Shown: piece after piece, positions 1 through 5,597 of the stretch
How the letters are laid out: every line of letters begins with the position of its first letter
Numbering within the stretch: the stretch's first letter is position 1
From: an uncultured Anaerotruncus sp.
GTDB taxonomy: Bacteria; Bacillota; Clostridia; Oscillospirales; Ruminococcaceae
DNA: 24,311 nt
Assembly (NCBI RefSeq): GCF_902490045.1
Contig: NZ_CABUCJ010000029.1
Location: forward strand, 1-24,311
Reading direction: 5' to 3'
Notes under the pieces: model-generated
The model's database searches: none
Seen by the model: the letters and a program-made list of their open reading frames with translations, nothing else
Told to the model about the DNA's origin: nothing
Program-made: the position numbers and the translations under genes

Positions 1-16
1 TTGCGGCGACGAGCTT

Positions 17-271
17 CTAAGGTACCTGGGTCGCGCCCTCGCCCTCCGCTTCTCCCGACTGGCGGACGAGCGCGATGGGGCAGCGCCGGTCGATCGTCCC
101 TTCGTCGGCGGGTTCGCCTCCAAAGAGGATGTTCAGCAGCGTGGATTTGCCCGCGCCGTTCGCGCCGACGAGCCCGATGCGGTCGCCGTCGTGCACCTCG
201 AGCTTTTCCACGGAAAAAAGTGTGCGCGCCCCAAAACTCTTATTGAGGTTTCGCGCCTGTAAAAGATACAT
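17..271 (-). CDS. ABC-F family ATPase, N-terminal fragment (possible pseudogene)
   Basis: This 84-codon reading frame opens like an ABC-F protein of the antibiotic-resistance (Lsa/Vga/CplR-like) type. ABC-F proteins are soluble twin-ATPase proteins that act on the ribosome rather than in a membrane. An N-terminal strand with LNKSFG is followed by the Walker A motif GANGAGKST (residues 36-44) and then by the region leading to the Q-loop (ALVRQ, about 67-71). An in-frame TAG at 17-19 stops the frame after residue 84, far short of the 500 or so residues usual for the family; signature motif, Walker B and the second ATPase domain are absent. The 16 bases beyond the stop stay open in the same frame, so a nonsense mutation, a nearby frameshift or a sequencing error are all possible; the rest of the gene lies outside the window. 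The start at 271 is chosen because homology begins there and GGGAGGG lies just upstream. The leader suggests drug-induced expression. Confidence 0.75.
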   Translation of the reverse strand: MYLLQARNLNKSFGARTLFSVEKLEVHDGDRIGLVGANGAGKSTLLNILFGGEPADEGTIDRRCPIALVRQSGEAEGEGATQVP

Positions 272-274
272 AAA

Positions 275-307
275 AATCCCTCCCGGACGTCCTGTCCGGG
301 AGGGATT
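275..307 (-). terminator. Attenuator hairpin covering the ABC-F ribosome binding site
   Basis: A perfect 14-bp stem (275-288 with 294-307, loop 289-293) is followed on the minus strand by a T run that runs straight into the ATG of the ABC-F gene. The 3' arm contains GGGAGGG, the only plausible Shine-Dalgarno site. The structure could therefore act both as an intrinsic terminator and as a lid on translation. Upstream GTCCGG (425-430) and CCTCCCC stretches could pair with one arm or the other as an antiterminator; that part is inference. Confidence 0.75.
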
Positions 308-315
308 CCGATTCA

Positions 316-355
316 CAGAAACGCGCGGCCGTGCAAAGGCGCAGAAACGCGCGGC
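316..355. repeat. 14-bp direct repeat in the ABC-F leader
   Basis: CAGAAACGCGCGGC occurs at 316-329 and again at 342-355, inside the untranslated leader between the three-codon ORF and the attenuator hairpin. It may be part of an alternative leader fold, but no function is shown. Confidence 0.6.
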
Positions 356-484
356 GCCGCCGCCCAGGGGCGGGGAGGCGCTTTTTGATTGCAGGGCAAT
401 AAAAATTTCTGCGGCGGATACCAGCCGGACAGAACAACATAAGACGGCCAGCGGCCGCCGTGGTGTGTTCTTCTTCATCGGCTG

Positions 485-496
485 TTATTTACGCAT
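485..496 (-). CDS. Three-codon upstream ORF (Met-Arg-Lys) in the ABC-F leader
   Basis: ATG CGT AAA TAA lies about 30 nt after the predicted transcription start and 214 nt before the ABC-F start. A GAGG (509-512) and CGGAAG stand upstream as possible ribosome binding sequences. Very short upstream ORFs are a recurring part of leaders that sense ribosome-targeting antibiotics: a ribosome stalled on such an ORF changes downstream folding. Here the ORF is visible; its translation and role are inferred. A longer ORF starting at 478 runs in frame into the ABC-F gene, but it passes through the hairpin and looks accidental. Confidence 0.5.
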   Translation of the reverse strand: MRK

Positions 497-534
497 CTTC
501 CGCAGAAACCTCGTGCTTTCTTAGATTTGGCTGT

Positions 535-563
535 ATTCTATCACAGGGCCGCGCCATTGTCAA
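535..563 (-). promoter_or_regulatory. Sigma-A type promoter for the ABC-F leader
   Basis: TTGACA (558-563) and TAGAAT (535-540) are separated by exactly 17 bp. The -35 box begins only a few bases past the stop codon of the upstream lipoprotein gene, so the ABC-F transcript starts on its own rather than by read-through. The leader is about 255 nt long. Confidence 0.8.
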
Positions 564-567
564 GGGG

Positions 568-2178
568 CTATTCCCTGTCGGCGGACTGGAAGGAGACGCC
601 CGTCAAAAAGGGCGAAAACCCGATGCCGGAGACCCCCTTGGCCGAGGCGTAGTAGTTCGTTTCGAAGTAGAGGGGGATGACCGCGCCGTCCTCGAGCAGG
701 AGGGTTTCCGCCTGCCGGTAGACGTCGAAGAGCGCGTCGCCGTCGAGGGCGGAGGCCGAGTCGAGCAGCGCGTCATAAGCGGCGTTGGAATAGCCCGCCC
801 AGTTCTGCCCCGAACCGGAGCGGAAGAGGGAGAGCAGCGCGTCGGGAGAGGAATAGGCGGCCGAGAGGGGGACGATGGCCGCGTCGAAATCGCCTGCCCG
901 CACCCGTTCGAGGACCTCCTCCTGCGGCAGGACGGAAAGCCCGGCGAATAGCCCCAGCGACCGCTGGAGTCCCTGCTGGACGTACCCGGCCAGCGCGCGC
1001 TGGTCGTTGCCCTCGCAGACGAGCAGCTCCCCAAGCGGCAGGGCGGAGAGGCCGAGGTCCTCGAGCCCCGCCACATAACAGCGCTTGGCGAGGTCGGGAC
1101 TCGAGACGAGCGGCCCCTTTTCCCCGGCCCGCGCCCGGAAGGACTCCCCCTGCCAGAGGATGGCGGGGGGAACCAGCGTATCGGCGGCGCGCAGGTTGCC
1201 GGGAAGCCGGCCCTCGAAGAGGGAGCGGTTGACGCTGTAGGCGACCGCCTGGCGGATGTTCGTGTTCGCGAGGGGTTCCCTGCGGCCGTTGAGCAGGAGC
1301 ACCCACACGGTATCCTCAAAGGAGTCCACCCGCCCGCCCGCGTCCTCCACGGCGGGAAGGTCGAAATAGGAGACCTTGCAGGCGTCCGTCTCGCCCGCGA
1401 GGAAGCGGGCGGCGGGTTCCGCGCCATCCGCCGCGCCGGGCGTATAGAGGTCGACCCCGCGGGCGACGACCGGCTGGCCGTCGAGGTAATTCCTGTTGCG
1501 GCGCAGGGAGATCACCCGGTCGTTGTTCCAGTTGTAGAGGCAGAAGGGGCCGTTGCAGAGCAGGCTCCCGATGTCGAAGCCGTAGCGGGCGCGCGTCGAT
1601 TCGAAGAACTCCTGCTTGCAGGGCATCGCGTAGCTCGCGGAGAGCAGCTCGGGCAGGCGGCTGTCCTGCCGGACGAGGGTGATCTCCAGGGTGTAGTCGT
1701 CGAGGGCGCGCACGCCGAGCGAGGACTGGGGAGCCGCGCCGCTCAGGATCAGCGAGGCGTTTTTAATCGAGGAAAATTCCCCCGCAAAGGGGCTGAACGC
1801 CGCCGGGTCGAACATGCGGGAGAGCGCGAAGGCGAAGTCGTGGGCGGTCACGGGGGACTCATGGAAGTCGGACCGGCTGCTGTAGGCGCTCCACATGGCG
1901 TCCCGGCGCAGGCGGAAGGTCCAGACGAGCCCGTCGTCCGAGACCTCGCCGCTTTCGGCGAGGCGGGGGATCACCTCGCCGTCGGGCTGCTGGCGGAAGA
2001 GCCCCTCGAAGGTGTTGGAGATGATCATGCGGGCGGTCGCGTCGGTCGCGAACTGGGGGTCAAGCAGGGAAACGCCCGTGGGGATGTCGTAGCGGATGAC
2101 CTCGCCGGCGGAGCTCCCGCATCCGCCCAGCAGGAGCAGCAGGGACAATATCAAAGCGGCTGCGCGCGGTTTTTTCAT
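568..2178 (-). CDS. Family 5 extracellular solute-binding lipoprotein (peptide/oligopeptide ABC transporter type)
   Basis: This 536-residue protein resembles OppA/DppA-type receptors that capture peptides or similar solutes outside the membrane and hand them to an ABC permease. Residues 1-20 form a lipoprotein signal: KK-P-R, a Leu-rich core and a GGC lipobox with Cys20 as the lipidation site. The mature part opens with a segment (LLDPQFATDA, ISNTFEGLF) typical of SBP family 5, and length fits the family. The ATG at 2178 is preferred over an in-frame ATG ten codons earlier because GGAAGGTG sits 7 nt upstream and the signal peptide starts there. No permease or ATPase genes are adjacent, so it is an orphan receptor in this window; substrate unknown. 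Confidence 0.88.
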   Translation of the reverse strand: MKKPRAAALILSLLLLLGGCGSSAGEVIRYDIPTGVSLLDPQFATDATARMIISNTFEGLFRQQPDGEVIPRLAESGEVSDDGLVWTFRLRRDAMWSAYSSRSDFHESPVTAHDFAFALSRMFDPAAFSPFAGEFSSIKNASLILSGAAPQSSLGVRALDDYTLEITLVRQDSRLPELLSASYAMPCKQEFFESTRARYGFDIGSLLCNGPFCLYNWNNDRVISLRRNRNYLDGQPVVARGVDLYTPGAADGAEPAARFLAGETDACKVSYFDLPAVEDAGGRVDSFEDTVWVLLLNGRREPLANTNIRQAVAYSVNRSLFEGRLPGNLRAADTLVPPAILWQGESFRARAGEKGPLVSSPDLAKRCYVAGLEDLGLSALPLGELLVCEGNDQRALAGYVQQGLQRSLGLFAGLSVLPQEEVLERVRAGDFDAAIVPLSAAYSSPDALLSLFRSGSGQNWAGYSNAAYDALLDSASALDGDALFDVYRQAETLLLEDGAVIPLYFETNYYASAKGVSGIGFSPFLTGVSFQSADRE

Positions 2179-2208
2179 GGCGGCACCTTCCGTAGAAATC
2201 TTAGTCAA

Positions 2209-2245
2209 ATTCTATCAGAATTCGCGCGGGTTTGCAAACCCGCGC
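2209..2245 (-). promoter_or_regulatory. Promoter with overlapping 22-bp palindrome (putative operator) for the solute-binding protein
   Basis: On the minus strand TTGCAA (2232-2237) and TAGAAT (2209-2214) are spaced 17 bp. The -35 box is the centre of a perfect 22-bp palindrome at 2224-2245 (half-site GCGCGGGTTTG). A dimeric repressor bound there would block RNA polymerase. The regulator is not in the window. The palindrome lies inside the start of the transcript-free side, so an RNA hairpin role is unlikely. Confidence 0.6.
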
Positions 2246-2323
2246 ACACCCCAAAAGTGCGGGAAACGCCCGGATTTGCTGCGCCGGCGGGGCTTCGCCG
2301 GAAATCCCTGGGGTTCGCCAAAA

Positions 2324-2370
2324 ACACAATATCTTGTGCCAAACAAAAAAATTGATACTAAAAAATGTGT
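2324..2370. promoter_or_regulatory. NrdR-box-like pair upstream of nrdD
   Basis: Site 2324-2339 reads ACACAATATCTTGTGC, close to the published NrdR consensus acaCwAtATaTwGtgt. A weaker site at 2355-2370 (ATACTAAAAAATGTGT) keeps the conserved ends. Their starts are 31 bp apart, about three helical turns, the usual arrangement for NrdR, the Zn/ATP-cone repressor of ribonucleotide reductase genes. The pair lies immediately upstream of the -35 box. Confidence 0.6.
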
Positions 2371-2379
2371 TTTTCACCA

Positions 2380-2408
2380 TTGACAGGGAACCTGTTTTCC
2401 TTTAAAAT
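2380..2408 (+). promoter_or_regulatory. nrdD: Sigma-A type promoter of the nrdD operon
   Basis: TTGACA (2380-2385), a 17-bp spacer and TAAAAT (2403-2408) form a near-consensus promoter. Transcription would start near 2415, giving a leader of about 87 nt. NrdR-like sites flank it on both sides. Confidence 0.8.
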
Positions 2409-2428
2409 AGGAATTGCGTGAAGAAATG

Positions 2429-2476
2429 GAACTATATCTTGTGGAAAATATAGAAAAATACCACAAAATATGGGGA
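2429..2476. promoter_or_regulatory. NrdR-box-like pair downstream of the nrdD promoter
   Basis: Site 2429-2444 reads GAACTATATCTTGTGG and site 2461-2476 reads CCACAAAATATGGGGA. Starts are 32 bp apart, again three helical turns. Both lie in the predicted 5' leader of nrdD, where bound repressor would block initiation or elongation. The first site is a good match and the second a partial one. Confidence 0.55.
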
Positions 2477-2501
2477 CAACAAGATAACGGAGGGTACCCG
2501 A

Positions 2502-4820
2502 ATGATACAGACGATTGTAAAGCGCGACGGCCGGTGCGTCCTGTTCGACCTCGACAAGATCGCGGCCGCAATCTTCAAGGCTGCGCAGGCGCTGGGCGGA
2601 AACGACTATGAGATGGCCCGCGCGCTGGCCGGGCAGGTGGCCGCCTCCCTCGAGGAGAGCGGGAACCAGAGCCCCACGGTCGAGGAGATCCAGGACGCGG
2701 TGGAGCGTACGCTCGTGGACAACGGCCACGCCCGCACCGCCAAGGAGTTCATCCTCTACCGCGCCCAGCGCACCCGCGTGCGGGACATGAACACCCGCCT
2801 CATGAAGACCTACGAGGAGCTCACCTACAAGTCGGCGGACGAGAACGACATCAAGCGGGAGAACGCCAACATCGACGGCGACACCGCGATGGGCACGATG
2901 CTCAAATACGGCTCCGAGGGGGCCAAGCAGTTCTACCACATGTTTGTGCTGAAGCCCGAGCATTCAAAGGCGCACCTGGCGGGGGACATCCACATCCATG
3001 ACCTCGATTTCCTGACGCTGACGACCACCTGCTGCCAGATCGACATCGACAAGCTCTTCACCGGCGGCTTCTGCACCGGGCACGGCTTTTTGCGGGAGCC
3101 CAACGACATTTCGAGCTACGCGGCGCTCGCCTGCATCGCCATCCAGTCCAACCAGAACGACCAGCACGGCGGGCAGAGCATCCCCAACTTCGACTACGGC
3201 ATGGCCAAGGGGGTCGCCAAGACCTACTGCAAGCTCTACACCCGCAACCTCGCCAAGGGGCTTGAGCTCTTCTGCGGCATCGACGACGCGGAGGGGATCG
3301 CCAGGGCGATCCGCGACGGGATTTACGACGCGCAGGGGATCGCCCCCGCCTTCGCGGACGACAACGACTACCGCGCCCAGGAGGCCGGGATGCTGCGCGA
3401 ATACACCGACGAGGAGACGGCGGAGCGCCTCCAGCGGTTCGCCCGCCGGGAGGCGGTCAAGGAGACCCGCCGCGCCACCTACCAGGCGATGGAGGCGTTC
3501 GTCCACAACCTCAACACGATGCATTCCCGCGCGGGCGCGCAGATTCCCTTCTCGTCGATCAACTACGGCACCGACACCTCGCCGGAGGGCCGCCTTGTGG
3601 TCGAAAGCGTGCTGCTCGCCACAGAGGCGGGACTCGGCAACGGCGAAACCCCCATCTTTCCCATCCACATCTTCAAGGTGAAGGAGGGGATCAACTTCAA
3701 CGAGGGCGAGCCCAACTACGACCTTTTCAAGCTCGCCTGCCGCGTGTCGGCCAAGCGGCTCTTCCCCAACTTTTCCTTCATCGACGCGCCCTACAACCTC
3801 CAGTACTACAAGCCCGGCCGCCCCGAGACGGAGATCGCCTACATGGGCTGCCGCACCCGTGTGATCGGCAACCACTACGACCCCACCCGCGAGATCGTCA
3901 ACGGCCGCGGAAACCTGAGCTTCACCTCGGTGAACCTGCCGCGCATCGCCATCCGCGCGAAGGGGGACGTCGACTGGTTCTTCGAGGAGCTCGACCGCAA
4001 GATCGACCTCGTAATCGACCAGCTCATGGAGCGGTTTGAAATTCAGGCGAAAAAGAAGGTCCGCAACTATCCCTTCCTGATGGGGCAGGGGGTGTGGATC
4101 GACTCGGACAAGCTCGGCCCCGACGACGAGGTGCGCGAGGTGCTCAAGCACGGCACCCTGTCGATGGGCTTCATCGGGCTGGCGGAGACGCTCAAGGCGC
4201 TGATCGGACAGCACCACGGGGAGAGCGAGTACGCGCAGAACCTCGGGCTGGAGATCATCGGGCACATGCGCCGCCGCATGGACGACGCCACCCGCGCCAC
4301 CGGCTTCAACTACACCCTGCTCGCCACCCCGGCCGAGGGGCTTTCGGGGCGGTTCGTGCGGATGGACCGCAAGCAGTTCGGGGAGCTCGAGGGGATCACC
4401 GACCACGAGTTCTACACCAATTCCTTCCACATCCCCGTCTACTACAACATCTCCGCCAGCGAGAAGATCCGCCTCGAGGCGCCCTACCACGCGCTTACCA
4501 ACGCGGGGCACATCTCCTACATCGAGCTGGACGGCGACCCGCTCAAGAACCTCGACGCGTTCGAGCAGGTGGTGCGCTACATGAAGGAGTGCGGCATCGG
4601 CTACGGCTCGATCAACCACCCGGTCGACCGCGACCCCGTCTGCGGCTACACCGGCATTATCGACGAGGTCTGCCCCCGCTGCGGACGGCGCGAGGGGGAG
4701 GCCGTAAGCGTCGAAAAGCTGCGGGAGCTCGGCTGCTGGAAGGAGAGCGCCGCCAACTGCGGCTACTGCGGGGACCCCTTTGAGGAGAGCGAGCGCAGCG
4801 CGAATCCGCTTTCCTTCTGA
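2502..4820 (+). CDS. nrdD: Anaerobic (class III) ribonucleoside-triphosphate reductase, large subunit lacking the glycyl-radical motif
   Basis: This 772-residue protein reduces ribonucleotides to deoxyribonucleotides anaerobically. Residues about 3-93 form an ATP-cone (starts IVKRDG), the allosteric domain that senses ATP/dATP. The catalytic ten-stranded barrel follows; MGCRTRV has the likely thiyl cysteine at Cys450, and NGRGNLSFTSVNLPR is a class III hallmark. The C-terminus has HPVDRDPVCGYTG and Cys 714, 724, 727, 745, 753 and 756, which could bind zinc, then ends SANPLSF. The RxxGY glycyl-radical loop expected at the end of NrdD is missing and is encoded by the next gene. The frame closes with TGA followed immediately by TAA. 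GGAGGG stands 7 nt before the ATG. First gene of a three-gene operon, probably under NrdR control. Confidence 0.95.
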   Translation: MIQTIVKRDGRCVLFDLDKIAAAIFKAAQALGGNDYEMARALAGQVAASLEESGNQSPTVEEIQDAVERTLVDNGHARTAKEFILYRAQRTRVRDMNTRLMKTYEELTYKSADENDIKRENANIDGDTAMGTMLKYGSEGAKQFYHMFVLKPEHSKAHLAGDIHIHDLDFLTLTTTCCQIDIDKLFTGGFCTGHGFLREPNDISSYAALACIAIQSNQNDQHGGQSIPNFDYGMAKGVAKTYCKLYTRNLAKGLELFCGIDDAEGIARAIRDGIYDAQGIAPAFADDNDYRAQEAGMLREYTDEETAERLQRFARREAVKETRRATYQAMEAFVHNLNTMHSRAGAQIPFSSINYGTDTSPEGRLVVESVLLATEAGLGNGETPIFPIHIFKVKEGINFNEGEPNYDLFKLACRVSAKRLFPNFSFIDAPYNLQYYKPGRPETEIAYMGCRTRVIGNHYDPTREIVNGRGNLSFTSVNLPRIAIRAKGDVDWFFEELDRKIDLVIDQLMERFEIQAKKKVRNYPFLMGQGVWIDSDKLGPDDEVREVLKHGTLSMGFIGLAETLKALIGQHHGESEYAQNLGLEIIGHMRRRMDDATRATGFNYTLLATPAEGLSGRFVRMDRKQFGELEGITDHEFYTNSFHIPVYYNISASEKIRLEAPYHALTNAGHISYIELDGDPLKNLDAFEQVVRYMKECGIGYGSINHPVDRDPVCGYTGIIDEVCPRCGRREGEAVSVEKLRELGCWKESAANCGYCGDPFEESERSANPLSF

Positions 4821-4859
4821 TAAATTTTAATTTTAAACATGCAAGAGGAGGCATCTTTT

Positions 4860-5033
4860 ATGGTACAGGTCAATCAGGACGGCGTGGAAATGGTCGGCAA
4901 GGGCGTCGGGTTCGAGCGCATCCGCCGCATCACCGGCTATCTGGTGGGAACCCTCGACCGGTTCAACGACGCGAAGCGCGCCGAGGTGGGCGAGCGGGTC
5001 AAGCACACCGTCAGCCGTGAAGTGAAGCTCTGA
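4860..5033 (+). CDS. Stand-alone glycyl-radical domain protein of anaerobic ribonucleotide reductase
   Basis: This 57-residue protein corresponds to the extreme C-terminus of ordinary NrdD. The block FERIRRITGYLVGTLDRFN (residues 18-36) contains the radical-site motif RRITGY, with Gly26 as the predicted glycyl radical, followed by AKRAEVGERVKH, also found at the end of fused NrdD proteins. It should dock into the preceding subunit so that Gly26 reaches the active-site cysteine. The start at 4860 has AGAGGAGG 8 nt upstream; an earlier in-frame ATG at 4839 has no such site and overlaps this one. The gene is in the same frame as nrdD but separated by TGA-TAA and a 39-nt AT-rich gap. Its TGA overlaps the ATG of nrdG by one base. 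Residues 1-17 have no family counterpart that I recognise. Confidence 0.9.
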   Translation: MVQVNQDGVEMVGKGVGFERIRRITGYLVGTLDRFNDAKRAEVGERVKHTVSREVKL

Positions 5034-5545
5034 TGCCGGCGGAAGAAATTCCGCCGCTGCGCGTCGCGGGGTGCGTCTCCGACTCGATCGTCGACGGCCC
5101 GGGCATGCGGTACGTCGTCTTTGTGCAGGGGTGCCCGCACCACTGCCCCGGCTGCCACAACCCCCAGACCCACGACTTTGCCGGCGGCTACCCCGCCGAT
5201 CCCGACGAGATCGTGCGGCAGGTGAAGGCCGACCCGCTGATGAGCGGCGTGACCTTTTCGGGTGGGGAGCCCTTCTGCCAGCCGGAGGCGCTCGCCGCGC
5301 TCGGGGAACGCATCCGCGCGCTCGGCAAGAACATTGTGATTTACTCCGGGTATACATTTGAACAGTTATTGCAAATGGGCAAACAAAATCCCGCCATCCT
5401 GCGCCTGCTGCGGCTGGCCGACCTGCTGGTCGACGGGCCGTATCTTGAGGCGGAGCGGGATTTGACGCTGCAGTACCGGGGCAGCCGCAACCAGCGGCTG
5501 ATCAAAGTCCAGGAGGCGCTTGCCGCCGCCGGGCTCACACAATAA
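5033..5545 (+). CDS. nrdG: Anaerobic ribonucleotide reductase activating protein (radical SAM)
   Basis: This 170-residue protein is the activase that uses S-adenosylmethionine and a [4Fe-4S] cluster to place the glycyl radical on class III reductase. The radical SAM motif CPHHCPGC has Cys34, Cys38 and Cys41; GPGMRYVVFVQGC before it and TFSGGEPF (about 74-81) are typical of NrdG and related activases. Length is normal for NrdG. Its ATG shares a base with the stop codon of the glycyl-radical cistron (TGATG), so the two are probably translationally coupled. That fits their physical partnership: the radical target is the 57-residue protein, not the large subunit. Confidence 0.95.
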   Translation: MPAEEIPPLRVAGCVSDSIVDGPGMRYVVFVQGCPHHCPGCHNPQTHDFAGGYPADPDEIVRQVKADPLMSGVTFSGGEPFCQPEALAALGERIRALGKNIVIYSGYTFEQLLQMGKQNPAILRLLRLADLLVDGPYLEAERDLTLQYRGSRNQRLIKVQEALAAAGLTQ

Positions 5546-5551
5546 AATGAA

Positions 5552-5589
5552 AAAACGAGGGCGGAGCCGTTCGGCTCCGCCCTCGTTTT
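5552..5589. terminator. Bidirectional intrinsic terminator between nrdG and glnA
   Basis: A 17-bp perfect stem (5552-5568 with 5573-5589, GTTC loop) has AAAA on one side and TTTT on the other, so it can stop transcripts arriving from nrdG (+) and from glnA (-). Confidence 0.92.
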
Positions 5590-5597
5590 ATGTAATC

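Noticed and set aside
240..440. 66-codon ORF in the ABC-F leader
   Set aside because: It runs through the attenuator hairpin and overlaps the ABC-F start in another frame, with no ribosome binding site; the three-codon ORF further upstream fits attenuation better.
2964..4619. 551-codon open frame on - opposite nrdD
   Set aside because: Antisense shadow with repetitive Val/Leu/Gly/Asp composition and no family resemblance; nrdD on + is unambiguous.
4818..4862. Frameshift or single nonsense mutation as the cause of the split nrdD
   Set aside because: The downstream gene is in the same frame, there are two consecutive stop codons, and a proper Shine-Dalgarno with correct spacing precedes the second ATG, so a designed gene boundary explains it better.
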